Shown piece after piece: positions 1 to 7,575 of a stretch of DNA of 24,553 nt; within the stretch, counting starts at the first letter, position 1, and each line of letters begins with the position of its first letter. The notes below the pieces were generated by a model. The model did not search any database, was not told where the DNA came from, and was given only the letters and a program-made list of their open reading frames with translations. Source of the DNA: Candidatus Latescibacterota bacterium (GTDB lineage: Bacteria; Latescibacterota; UBA2968; UBA8231); contig JAGWBY010000074.1 of the NCBI GenBank assembly GCA_021295675.1, forward strand, positions 1 through 24,553, in the 5' to 3' direction. The position numbers were made by a program, and so were the translations under genes.

Positions 1-138
1 GTGCAGCATTTCGTCCCACAGCGAGCGGTCTTTTAGGTGTTGGACAATGGATTCCAAGCGCGCGCGGCGCTCTGGATGCCCCGCGCCCGTGTCGTGTAAC
101 AAGACGTCGGGGTGATAGATCAAGGCGGTCCTAGCCAC
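1..138 (-). CDS. Histone deacetylase / AcuC-family protein, N-terminal part (gene runs off the window)
   Basis: Only the first 46 codons are present. The translated start, ALIYHPDVLLHDTGAGHPER, carries the H-D-x-G-x-G-H-P-E-R pattern seen near the N-terminus of histone-deacetylase superfamily enzymes (AcuC, acetylpolyamine amidohydrolase, HDAC-like). These zinc hydrolases remove acetyl groups from lysines or polyamines in the cytoplasm. The zinc ligands lie further downstream and are not visible here. I chose the GTG at 136-138 (GTG GCT AGG ACC) because the family-like sequence begins a few codons later. This start overlaps the stop of the upstream NUDIX gene by 8 nt, which implies translational coupling. 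The family call is fairly firm; the substrate is unknown. Confidence 0.82.
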   Translation of the reverse strand, partial: MARTALIYHPDVLLHDTGAGHPERRARLESIVQHLKDRSLWDEMLH

Positions 139-628
139 AGTTTACCACTTCTCCTGCGTCGATGGATGCAATGGCGCGGCGTCCGAGGATGCGGATGTCC
201 TCGGCGATGGCCGCATCGCCCAAGGCGGCGTGGTCGCACCAGCGCAATTGCGTGGATTCGCGGGGGTTGACGCGGGCTTGCCCGCTTACCACGCGGCTAA
301 AGTAAATAAGATCTATGTGCTGATGGCCCGGTTCGATGTCCTCTAGGAGGATACACGCGGGTTGGTACAGGACGGCGACCTGTCCCCATTCTTGTCGGCC
401 TAACAACTCAACGGTCAGGCCAGTTTCTTCGCGCACTTCGCGGAGGGCGGCTTCTTCGGGCAGTTCACCTAGGTCGATGTGCCCGCCTGGGGGCAGCCAA
501 GCCTGCATTTTCTTGTGCCACAGCAAGAGGGTGGCTCCCTCGTGGACGACAAAAGTAGTTGCCGTGAAGTCGCGGGTGATTGCCGTCAAGGTGTCCGCTC
601 GTCGCGCGTTTGATGGAGGAAAAAACAA
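131..628 (-). CDS. NUDIX hydrolase
   Basis: A 165-residue protein with a complete NUDIX box. After PPGGHIDLGELPEEAALREV comes REETGL, giving the G-x5-E-x7-R-E-x2-E-E-x-G-L pattern that binds Mg2+ and hydrolyses nucleoside-diphosphate-linked substrates. Size is usual for a single-domain NUDIX enzyme, and the substrate cannot be read from the sequence. The listed start is a TTG at 626-628 with no good Shine-Dalgarno site. A second TTG at 587-589 begins TAITRDFTATTF, which looks more like a family N-terminus and would give about 152 residues. The gene probably shares a transcript with the downstream deacetylase-like gene, because its TAG stop lies inside that gene's start. A weak minus-strand -10 (TATATT, 657 to 652) lies upstream. 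Confidence 0.9.
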   Translation of the reverse strand: MFFPPSNARRADTLTAITRDFTATTFVVHEGATLLLWHKKMQAWLPPGGHIDLGELPEEAALREVREETGLTVELLGRQEWGQVAVLYQPACILLEDIEPGHQHIDLIYFSRVVSGQARVNPRESTQLRWCDHAALGDAAIAEDIRILGRRAIASIDAGEVVNCG

Positions 629-703
629 GGGTTTGCAGTGCGCCGGAGGTCAATATAGCCGGTCAAAAGGTAGAACGAAAGCTCTCGATAGCCCCGCGCT
701 GCA

Positions 704-731
704 TTGACCAGCTTTTCTCGCCAATTATTTT
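704..731 (+). promoter_or_regulatory. Putative sigma70-type promoter of the E2 gene
   Basis: TTGACC (704-709) and TATTTT (726-731) are separated by 16 nt in the gap between the divergent NUDIX and E2 genes. A transcript would start near 738, leaving a leader of about 45 nt. Sequence match only. Confidence 0.4.
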
Positions 732-782
732 ACAAGGCTGAGCTTTGCATTCCTTCAGACTGAGAGAGCTACTGAGATCGTC

Positions 783-1985
783 ATGCCCAAATTGGGGCTG
801 ACCATGGAAAGCGGCGCAATAAGCGCTTGGTTGGTAGAAGAAGGCCAGGAAGTGCAAAAGGGCCAGGCCCTGTTGGAAATCGCCACCGATAAGGTGACGA
901 TGGAAGTCGAGGCGCAGGCCGACGGAATTCTGCGCAAAATTCTGGTGCCGGTCGGCCAAGAAGTACCGGTATCGACGACGATCGGCGTCATCGCCGCCGC
1001 GGACGAAGACATCGACTCGTACGTCGCCGCTGCTCCGAGCGACCCGGCTCCATCGCCAACTACAGCTCCTGCCGCTGCTCCTCCGGCCTCACCAACCCCA
1101 GCCCCACAGACTCCAGCCCCTTCCGCTGATTCCGATGGGCGGCGGCCGCATAAGACCTCGCCCAAAGCGCGCAAAATAGCCGCCGAGCACGGCCTTGACC
1201 TTTCTGGCGTCAATGGTAGTGGCCCTGGAGGTCGGATCGTCAGTGCCGATGTGCTGGCCTTGGTCGAGCAAGCTCGGCTAGCCCCGGTTCCAGCTCCGGC
1301 AACCCCAGTCGCCGAAGGGCTGATTGAGTTGAGCCGGGCCGAGCAAGTGGCCGCCGAGCGGCTGACGGCTAGCTACCAACAGATCCCACACATTCACATC
1401 AGCATGGATGTATCGGCCGTGTGGTTGCAGCAATTCCGCACCGGCTACCAGCTAGAAGGCAAAAAAATCTCCTTCAACGATTTGATCGTCAAAGCCACGG
1501 CCCGCACCCTAAGCGAATTCCCCCGCGTCAACAGCCTAGAAGAGGGCGGTCATTTCCGCTATGCCTCCCAAATCAACGTCGGCGTTGCCGTGGCGGCCGA
1601 GCGGGGCTTGGTGGTTCCGGTCATCCGCGACGCGGCCGAAAAGACAATCGAGGAAATCGCCTTGGAAGGGACGCGGCTGATTGACGCAGCGCGCCGCGGT
1701 GAGCTAGGCCCCGACGACATGCTGGGCGGCACCTTTACCATCTCGAATTTGGGTATGTTCGGCGTCTCCCGCTTTACCGCGATCATCAATCCTCCCCAAG
1801 TGGCGATCTTGGCCGTCGGGGCTATAGAAAATAGGGTAGTAGCTTCGGGGGCAGACGCATTTGCCGTACGCCCGCAACTGACCTTGACGCTGGCTGCGGA
1901 TCATCGCGTCGTCGATGGCGCGTTGGCTGCTCGCTTCCTCGCGCGGCTCAAAGAAGTACTAGAAACGCCCGGTTTGCTCGGCTAG
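783..1985 (+). CDS. Dihydrolipoamide acyltransferase, E2 component of a 2-oxo-acid dehydrogenase complex
   Basis: E2 forms the core of pyruvate or branched-chain 2-oxo-acid dehydrogenase and passes acyl groups from lipoyl-lysine to CoA. Domain order is standard. An N-terminal lipoyl domain has the modified lysine at K37 in EIATDKVTMEV. An Ala/Pro-rich linker (about 82-120) follows. A peripheral-subunit-binding domain lies at about 123-163 (SPKARKIAAEHGLDLSGVNG). The C-terminal acyltransferase domain ends with the catalytic HRVVDG motif (H374, D378). Length (400) is normal. No E1 or E3 gene lies beside it. The start is uncertain: the in-frame codons just before the ATG read A-T-E-I-V, which matches the usual E2 N-terminus M-A-T-E-I-V-M-P-K, but no ATG, GTG or TTG precedes them before the stop at 705-707 (a CTG lies at 738). 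Confidence 0.93.
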   Translation: MPKLGLTMESGAISAWLVEEGQEVQKGQALLEIATDKVTMEVEAQADGILRKILVPVGQEVPVSTTIGVIAAADEDIDSYVAAAPSDPAPSPTTAPAAAPPASPTPAPQTPAPSADSDGRRPHKTSPKARKIAAEHGLDLSGVNGSGPGGRIVSADVLALVEQARLAPVPAPATPVAEGLIELSRAEQVAAERLTASYQQIPHIHISMDVSAVWLQQFRTGYQLEGKKISFNDLIVKATARTLSEFPRVNSLEEGGHFRYASQINVGVAVAAERGLVVPVIRDAAEKTIEEIALEGTRLIDAARRGELGPDDMLGGTFTISNLGMFGVSRFTAIINPPQVAILAVGAIENRVVASGADAFAVRPQLTLTLAADHRVVDGALAARFLARLKEVLETPGLLG

Positions 1986-1997
1986 TGGCTCTTCACC

Positions 1998-2026
1998 TTG
2001 ACCCCATCTAGGCCGCCGGTTATCTT
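1998..2026 (+). promoter_or_regulatory. Putative promoter of ftsH
   Basis: TTGACC (1998-2003) and TATCTT (2021-2026) are spaced by 17 nt in the 119-bp gap between E2 and ftsH. The predicted transcript start is near 2033, about 70 nt before the ATG. This would let ftsH be expressed independently of the E2 gene. Sequence match only. Confidence 0.4.
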
Positions 2027-2104
2027 CAAAACCGCAAAAGTCAGGCCCTTTTACTCTTGTGTACCGAGGGTAGAAAAGCGCGTCCTGACATTGGAAAATA
2101 GAGC

Positions 2105-4009
2105 ATGAAATTCGAAAAAAAGACCCAGCTTTCCATTGCGTACGCCATCCTTACGTTGCTCTTGCTCCTGAGTCTGCAAAACTATTTCACCAACCAAGTT
2201 GAAACCCTCCCGTACAGCCAGTTCCGGGAGTGGATCAAAAGCGGGCAGGTCATTGAGTGTACCTTCAGCGGCGAGTTCATCCACGGCCGTGCCAATGTCG
2301 ATGGCCAAGAGATCAGCTTTCGCACCGCCATCATAGACGATCCCGAGATCATCGGTCTGCTCGAAGAACACCGGGTCGAATTTACCCGCCAGCCCAGTAA
2401 CAATTGGTTCACGCAGCTTTTGTCGTGGATTTTGCCCGCGCTGATCTTCGTGGGAATCTGGCTGTTTATTATCCGTCGCATGAGCGGGGGGGGCGGGGGC
2501 CTGATGTCCATCGGCAAGAGCAAGGCCAAGGTGTACATGGAGAAAGGGACGGGCATTACTTTCGACGACGTGGCGGGCATTGACGAAGCCAAAGAAGAGT
2601 TGCTGGAGATCGTCGAATTTTTGCGTACCCCCGAGCGATTTCAGGCTCTCGGCGGCCGGATTCCGCGCGGGGTCTTACTCGTGGGTTCTCCGGGCACAGG
2701 TAAGACGCTGTTGGCCAAGGCCGTCGCCGGCGAGGCGAGCGTGCCCTTTTTCTCACTCAGCGGCTCCGATTTTGTCGAGATGTTTGTCGGGGTAGGGGCC
2801 GCGCGCGTGCGCGACCTTTTTGAACAAGCCAAAAAACACGCCCCGGCCATTATCTTCATCGATGAGCTCGACGCCTTGGGCAAGGCTCGGGGGGCTGGTT
2901 CCTTTGGCGGGCACGACGAGCGCGAGCAGACGCTCAACCAACTCCTCACCGAACTGGACGGCTTCGATACCAACGCCGGCGTGATCCTCATGGGGGCAAC
3001 CAACCGGCCGGAAATCCTCGACCCGGCCTTGCTGCGCCCCGGCCGCTTCGACCGCACTGTGGCCGTGGACCGGCCCGATGTCAAAGGGCGCACCGCCATC
3101 CTCCAGATCCATGCCAAAGAAGTCAAGCTAGGCCCGGACGTAGATCTGCACAAACTGGCCGTGCGCACCCCGGGTTTTGCCGGCGCGGACTTGGCCAATG
3201 TCGTCAATGAAGCGGCGCTTTTGGCGGCGCGGAGAGATAAAAATTCCATCACCATGTCCGAGTTGGAAGAGGCGATTGAGCGCTCGGTGGCTGGGCTGGA
3301 GCGCAAAAGCCGGGTGCTCAACGAGAAGGAGCGCCGGATCGTCGCGTACCACGAGGCCGGTCACGCCATCGTCGGCGAGATTTTGCCCGAGGCCAATCCC
3401 GTGCAGAAGATCTCTATTGTATCGCGGGGTATCGCCGCTTTGGGCTATACACTGAATATGCCGCTGGAGGATCGCTATTTAATGACCAAGGAGGAGCTGC
3501 AGGATTCCTTGGCGGCGATCTTGGGCGGTCGGGCGGCCGAGGAGATCGTCTTTGACGAAATATCTACCGGCGCGGCCAACGACTTGCAGCAGGCCACGCA
3601 AATGGCCGAGCGGATGGTCAAAGAGTTCGGCATGAGCCAGCGTATTGGCTTAGTGGCCCACCGAACGGACCGCTCGCAACAGTTGCTGGGCATGCCCTCG
3701 GCCGACCGCCCGTACAGCGACGAGACGGCCAAGCTCATCGACGAAGAAATCAAGGGCATCATCGGTGCGGGGTACACGCGGGCCAAGGAGCTACTCACCC
3801 AGCATCGGCAGGCGATGGAGGATGTAGTCGAGATTCTCTTTGAGGACGAGGTGATGGACGGGGACCAACTGCGCAACGTACTCGTAGAGAACGGAATAGA
3901 ACTACCACCTAGGCCCAAACAAGAAGCCCCGCCCGACACCCCCGCCGCCGAGCCGCAGGCCAACGGCAATGCTCCGCAGTCGGAAGAAGAAGAGCGCGAG
4001 GTCTCCTAG
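2105..4009 (+). CDS. ftsH: ATP-dependent zinc metalloprotease FtsH
   Basis: A 634-residue AAA+ membrane protease that degrades misfolded and regulatory membrane and cytosolic proteins. Two transmembrane segments (about 10-27 and 105-124) flank a periplasmic domain and are followed by a Gly-rich linker (128-132). The AAA module has Walker A GSPGTGKT (194-201), Walker B IIFIDE (249-254) and a second region of homology with RPGRFDR (311-317). The peptidase domain has the zinc motif HEAGH (416-420) and the probable third ligand D493 in [10 protein letters not shown]. The hydrophilic C-terminal tail is rich in Pro, Glu and Ala. The Walker A residue after G194 is Ser instead of the commoner Pro. 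Everything needed for activity is present. The stop codon shares a CTAG tetranucleotide with the stop of the convergent RidA gene. Confidence 0.97.
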   Translation: MKFEKKTQLSIAYAILTLLLLLSLQNYFTNQVETLPYSQFREWIKSGQVIECTFSGEFIHGRANVDGQEISFRTAIIDDPEIIGLLEEHRVEFTRQPSNNWFTQLLSWILPALIFVGIWLFIIRRMSGGGGGLMSIGKSKAKVYMEKGTGITFDDVAGIDEAKEELLEIVEFLRTPERFQALGGRIPRGVLLVGSPGTGKTLLAKAVAGEASVPFFSLSGSDFVEMFVGVGAARVRDLFEQAKKHAPAIIFIDELDALGKARGAGSFGGHDEREQTLNQLLTELDGFDTNAGVILMGATNRPEILDPALLRPGRFDRTVAVDRPDVKGRTAILQIHAKEVKLGPDVDLHKLAVRTPGFAGADLANVVNEAALLAARRDKNSITMSELEEAIERSVAGLERKSRVLNEKERRIVAYHEAGHAIVGEILPEANPVQKISIVSRGIAALGYTLNMPLEDRYLMTKEELQDSLAAILGGRAAEEIVFDEISTGAANDLQQATQMAERMVKEFGMSQRIGLVAHRTDRSQQLLGMPSADRPYSDETAKLIDEEIKGIIGAGYTRAKELLTQHRQAMEDVVEILFEDEVMDGDQLRNVLVENGIELPPRPKQEAPPDTPAAEPQANGNAPQSEEEEREVS

Positions 4010-4461
4010 CCTACGGCGGCGATGACTTCCAGTTCGACGGCTGCTCCCAGCGGCAGGTTGGCGACGCCGACGGCCAAGCGAGCGTGTATCCCCTTATCTC
4101 CGAGGACTGTGGCCAATAGATCGGAAGCGCCATTGACCACGTTGGCGTGGGCCGTAAAACCGGGTGCCGCTGCTACATATCCTCCCAAGCGGACAATGGA
4201 GACCGCGTCGAGGTCGCCGGTTTCAGCTTTGAGAATGCTCAAGGCGTTGAGGGCGCACAACTTGGCGGCGGCATATCCCGCTTCGACATCCAAATCCTCG
4301 CCCACGATTCCCGCATATTGGATCTGGCCGGCTAGTAGAGGCAACTGACCTGAGACGAAGATCAAAGGACCGCTTTGCACGGCGCGGGTATAGCTGCCGG
4401 CTGGTTGCGGCGGCGGCGGCAGTTGTAGGTTGAGGACTCTTAGTTTTTCCTCCACAGACAT
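4006..4461 (-). CDS. RidA/YjgF/UK114-family protein
   Basis: RidA-type proteins hydrolyse reactive enamine/imine intermediates to 2-oxo acids and act as cytoplasmic trimers. The 151-residue product has the family pattern: SGQLPL near residue 40 and, near the C-terminus, ARLAVGVANLPLGAAVELEV. The latter contains the Arg that binds the substrate carboxylate in catalytic members. The ATG at 4461 is preceded by AGGAG at a proper distance. A longer reading frame to 4707 exists but lacks that ribosome site and would overlap the divergent MFS gene. The Pro-rich insert near residues 15-19 (PPPP) fits the RidA subgroup common in environmental bacteria, but the exact substrate is unknown. Whether it works with the nearby amino-acid dehydrogenase at 5849 is a guess. 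Confidence 0.92.
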   Translation of the reverse strand: MSVEEKLRVLNLQLPPPPQPAGSYTRAVQSGPLIFVSGQLPLLAGQIQYAGIVGEDLDVEAGYAAAKLCALNALSILKAETGDLDAVSIVRLGGYVAAAPGFTAHANVVNGASDLLATVLGDKGIHARLAVGVANLPLGAAVELEVIAAVG

Positions 4462-4499
4462 GTTGAATCTCCTATGGCTTCGGGCTGGTTGGCGCGAGT

Positions 4500-4527
4500 A
4501 ATATAGGACGCCTAATGCTTCCAGCAA
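4500..4527 (-). promoter_or_regulatory. Putative promoter of the RidA gene
   Basis: On the minus strand TTGCTG (4527 to 4522) and TATATT (4505 to 4500) are 16 nt apart. Transcription would start near 4493, about 30 nt before the ATG. The 82-bp divergent gap must also hold the MFS promoter, for which I see no clear match. Confidence 0.35.
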
Positions 4528-4543
4528 GAGAGCGACGCACAGT

Positions 4544-5761
4544 ATGAGATTCGCCAGAGGGAGCGTCCTCGAACCCTTGGCCAACAGCGATTTCGTGCGC
4601 CTGTGGCTGGCCAACGGCCTTTGGTGGCAGGCCATGTGGATGGAGATGCTGGCGCTGGGGTGGCTGGCTTTGGAGCTGACTAATTCTCCGTGGTGGGTCC
4701 AGGTCATCGGCTTTTACCGAGCCATCCCGCTGCTGATTATGGGTTTGTTCGGCGCAGTGATTACCGATCGCTTTAAGCGGCGCTACATCGTTTGGACCTT
4801 GCAGTTGGTCAATGTGCTGGGGACGGGGCTTTTGGCACTCTTACTCTTTTTGGGGCGGCTCGAGCTGTGGCATTTGTCCGTGGTGTCGCTGGTATTGGGG
4901 GCCTCTTGGGCTTTGGATTGGCCAACTCGGCGCAGCATGGTGCCCGATCTAGTGGGCAAGGCCCGCACAGTCGATGCCATGGTGCTGGAGAACGTCATTC
5001 AGGGGTTTACGCGCATTGCTGGTCCTTTGGCAGCGGGCTATGTCACCGCGGCCTATGGCAGCTTGGGGGCGCTGTTGGTGTTGGTTGGGCTAGGTACCTT
5101 GGCGCTGTTCTTGTTGGGGGGCCTTAAGACAGATTCCAAGGCACCTAGTGCAGGCACGTGGGCGGCAGGGTGGGCCGGGCGGCAGGGGTGGGCTAGTATG
5201 CGGGCCTCTGCGCCGATATTCGGCGTTTTTCTCATTACGATCTTTATGAACGTCTGGGCTTTTCCCTACATGAACCTGCTGCCGGTTTTTGCGCGCGACG
5301 TATTCGGCCGCGGCCCAGAGGCCATGGGGTGGTTAGGCGCGGCTAGTGGGAGTGGAGCGATTGTGGGCTTGGCTGCGGTCCAGCTAAGCCGCAGCAAGCT
5401 GAGCAACGAATGGCTTTTTGTCACCGGCTCGTTGCTTTCGTGCATGGGCATTGCCGCCTTTGCCTTGAGCGGGACCTTTGGCCTCGCCTTGTTGATGCTG
5501 TTTTGCTCTGGGTTGGGGCAGGCGGGTTTTAGCATTATGCAGAGCAGCATCATCTTGGTCGAATCCTCGGACGAGATGCGGAGCCGAGCGATGAGCGCCT
5601 TGGTCGTGGCCATTGGCGTCGGCCCCTTTGGCCGCTTGCAGAGTGGAGCGCTGGCCGAAACTTGGGGGGCACAAGGAGCCGTGGGCGTCATGGCACTGCT
5701 GGCTGGGTTGGGGATTGTGGGAACGGCGGTTTTGGTGCGGGGGTTTCTAGGTAAGAGGTGA
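4544..5761 (+). CDS. MFS transporter, exporter-like (MFS_3 type)
   Basis: A 405-residue integral membrane protein with about 11-12 hydrophobic helices. It has the major-facilitator loop signature DRFKRR after helix 2 (about residues 72-77). The N-terminal sequence (LANSDFVRLWLANGLWWQAM) and the long cytoplasmic loop at about 195-220 resemble EntS-type or macrolide-type exporters. It probably exports small molecules by proton antiport; the substrate cannot be inferred. The start is the first ATG of the frame and lies 82 bp from the divergent RidA start. The Shine-Dalgarno site is weak. The gene stands apart from the next gene by 87 bp. Confidence 0.88.
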   Translation: MRFARGSVLEPLANSDFVRLWLANGLWWQAMWMEMLALGWLALELTNSPWWVQVIGFYRAIPLLIMGLFGAVITDRFKRRYIVWTLQLVNVLGTGLLALLLFLGRLELWHLSVVSLVLGASWALDWPTRRSMVPDLVGKARTVDAMVLENVIQGFTRIAGPLAAGYVTAAYGSLGALLVLVGLGTLALFLLGGLKTDSKAPSAGTWAAGWAGRQGWASMRASAPIFGVFLITIFMNVWAFPYMNLLPVFARDVFGRGPEAMGWLGAASGSGAIVGLAAVQLSRSKLSNEWLFVTGSLLSCMGIAAFALSGTFGLALLMLFCSGLGQAGFSIMQSSIILVESSDEMRSRAMSALVVAIGVGPFGRLQSGALAETWGAQGAVGVMALLAGLGIVGTAVLVRGFLGKR

Positions 5762-5779
5762 ATCTGGACGGATTCCCAA

Positions 5780-5808
5780 TTGCACGGTTTGTCTAGCCTA
5801 TCTACCTT
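5780..5808 (+). promoter_or_regulatory. Possible promoter of the dehydrogenase gene
   Basis: TTGCAC (5780-5785) and TACCTT (5803-5808) are spaced by 17 nt. The -10 match is poor, so this is a weak candidate for transcription of the 5849 gene and the two genes behind it. Confidence 0.25.
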
Positions 5809-5848
5809 GCAAATGCGTTGATCCGGCCTAATTAAAGGAGCATGTCCC

Positions 5849-7117
5849 ATGTCCCAATCATTGTTTAGCGACGCCAGCCAACGGCTGGAGGAAGCGCTTG
5901 CGTACGCGTCCATTTCCGAGGATGCCATCGAGCGGCTCAAGTTGCCCAAGTCGAGTTTGAAAGTATCCATCCCAGTGCGCATGGACGATGGTACGTTGCG
6001 CATTTTTCCAGGCTACCGGGTGCGTTACGACGACACCCGAGGCCCGACCAAAGGCGGCATTCGCTACCACCAAGACGTGTCCATCGACGAGGTCCAGTCC
6101 CTAGCCTTCTGGATGACCTTCAAGTGCGCGGTGGCCAATTTGCCCTTCGGTGGCGGCAAAGGCGGCATCACGGTCAATCCCAAAGAATTGTCCCCTTTTG
6201 AGCTGGAACGACTCAGCCGGGGCTACATCGACGCCGTGGCCGACTTCATCGGCCCGGACATCGACATTCCAGCGCCGGATGTCTATACCAATCAGATGAT
6301 TATGGGCTGGATGGTGGATCAGTACAGCATTATCAAGCGGCAGATCACCCCCGCAGTCATCACCGGCAAGCCTTTGACCATGGGGGGTAGTCTAGGGCGC
6401 GATACGGCTACTGCGATGGGAGCTTTTTTTGTTATCGAGGTGACTTGGCCCAAGCTAGGCAATAGATCGCCGGCCGACACGACTGTGGCCGTGCAAGGCT
6501 TTGGCAATGCCGGGGCCATCATCGCCGAATTGCTCTTCAATGCTGGTTACAAAATCGTGGCTGTAAGCGATTCTAAAGGGGGCATTTACCGGCGTGAAGG
6601 ACTCGATGTTCCCAGCGTGCGCCAGTTCAAGGATTCGACCCGCACCCTCAAGGCGGTGTACTGCGAGGGTACTGTATGCAGCATCGTCGAGCACGAGACT
6701 ATCACCAACGAGGAATTGCTCGCGCTCGACGTCGATATCCTAGCTCCAGCGGCGTTGGAAAATCAGATCACCGAGGCCAACGCCCGCGACATTAAGGCCA
6801 AGGCAGTGTACGAACTGGCCAACGGCCCCACCACGCCGGGTGCCGACGAGATCCTGCGCCAGCGGGACGTGATAGTATTCCCCGACATTTTGGTCAATGC
6901 CGGCGGCGTGACGGTGAGCTATTTCGAGTGGGTGCAGAATCGCCAGGGACTGTACTGGACCTTAGAACAGGTCAACCAGCAGCTCAAGCAAATTTGGGCC
7001 ATTGCCCAAGAGCAGGGCATAGCGCCGCGCACTGCGGCGTACGTCCACGCCCTAAACCGGATCGGCGACGCAGTTCAAGCCAAGGGCACCAAGGATTACT
7101 TCACAGATGGGCGGTGA
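5849..7117 (+). CDS. Glu/Leu/Phe/Val dehydrogenase (probable glutamate dehydrogenase)
   Basis: This enzyme interconverts an amino acid and its 2-oxo acid with NAD(P)+, most likely glutamate and 2-oxoglutarate. The 422-residue length is typical of hexameric bacterial and archaeal GDH. Visible signatures are the substrate lysine region GPTKGGIRYH (K68), K92, the catalytic LPFGGGKGG (K104), and the active-site Asp in PAPDVYT (D144). The Rossmann glycine motif is GFGNAG (217-222). The ATG at 5849 has AAAGGAG shortly upstream. An earlier ATG at 5841 is out of frame. The last codons overlap the start of the next gene by 11 nt, so the following genes are probably co-transcribed. Confidence 0.93.
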   Translation: MSQSLFSDASQRLEEALAYASISEDAIERLKLPKSSLKVSIPVRMDDGTLRIFPGYRVRYDDTRGPTKGGIRYHQDVSIDEVQSLAFWMTFKCAVANLPFGGGKGGITVNPKELSPFELERLSRGYIDAVADFIGPDIDIPAPDVYTNQMIMGWMVDQYSIIKRQITPAVITGKPLTMGGSLGRDTATAMGAFFVIEVTWPKLGNRSPADTTVAVQGFGNAGAIIAELLFNAGYKIVAVSDSKGGIYRREGLDVPSVRQFKDSTRTLKAVYCEGTVCSIVEHETITNEELLALDVDILAPAALENQITEANARDIKAKAVYELANGPTTPGADEILRQRDVIVFPDILVNAGGVTVSYFEWVQNRQGLYWTLEQVNQQLKQIWAIAQEQGIAPRTAAYVHALNRIGDAVQAKGTKDYFTDGR

Positions 7118-7553
7118 CAAGAATCGCGGGCCGGCTCCTTCTCCCGACGCCCTAAATCACGCGACCCTAGCCTTGGAACTCTTGCAAAAACAACCCGTTC
7201 TATGGAATAAAATCTCCTCTGGGACCCACGTGCAGGGCCGGGAAGTCCCTTGTCTGCTAACCGAAGTTCTGCGTTTCCTCCACTTGGTCGCCGCCAGCGA
7301 CCAGGTCCTGACCCCCTCTCGCCCCGTCGATCTGGCCTGGCACGAATTCATCCTCTGCACTCGCATCTACGGCACCTTCTGCCGCCGGTACTTTGGCCGC
7401 ATAATCCACCACCAACCCGGGGGCATGGAGGACGAAAACAACAGCCAATTCGACCAGACCTTGGCCCTGTACCAGCGTTACTTTGGCCCGCCGCCTGCGG
7501 CCTATTGGCTGCCCGGGGCCGACTGCGGGGCCTGCCGTAGCGCCAATTCCTAG
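7107..7553 (+). CDS. GRDP-like (glycine-rich-domain-protein-like) small protein with WHEFI motif
   Basis: A 148-residue cytoplasmic protein with no signal peptide. Its centre, VDLAWHEFILCTRIYGTFC (about 74-92), followed by YFGRIIHHQP, resembles the conserved core of the GRDP-like family (Pfam PF07173 from memory), known mainly from plant glycine-rich domain proteins and scattered bacteria. The biochemical function is unknown. Conserved His and Cys residues (WHEF, FC, HH, and C-G-A-C near the C-terminus) could bind a metal, but that is speculation. The ATG overlaps the end of the dehydrogenase gene by 11 nt and has no clear ribosome site, so expression probably depends on coupling. The next gene starts 22 bp downstream. 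Confidence 0.72.
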   Translation: MGGDKNRGPAPSPDALNHATLALELLQKQPVLWNKISSGTHVQGREVPCLLTEVLRFLHLVAASDQVLTPSRPVDLAWHEFILCTRIYGTFCRRYFGRIIHHQPGGMEDENNSQFDQTLALYQRYFGPPPAAYWLPGADCGACRSANS

Positions 7554-7575
7554 CCGCCCACCGAGGAGGATTTCC

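Noticed and set aside
2641..3321. Long minus-strand open frame inside ftsH (226 codons)
   Set aside because: It is Ser/Arg-rich shadow sequence opposite a fully conserved ftsH and resembles no family.
4462..4707. N-terminal extension of the RidA gene (start at 4707)
   Set aside because: The ATG at 4461 has AGGAG and a family-like start. The extension overlaps the divergent MFS gene and its composition is unlike the rest.
5266..6003. Minus-strand open frame of 245 codons across the end of the MFS gene and the start of the dehydrogenase gene
   Set aside because: It runs antisense through two well-supported genes and their spacer, with shadow-type composition and no ribosome site.
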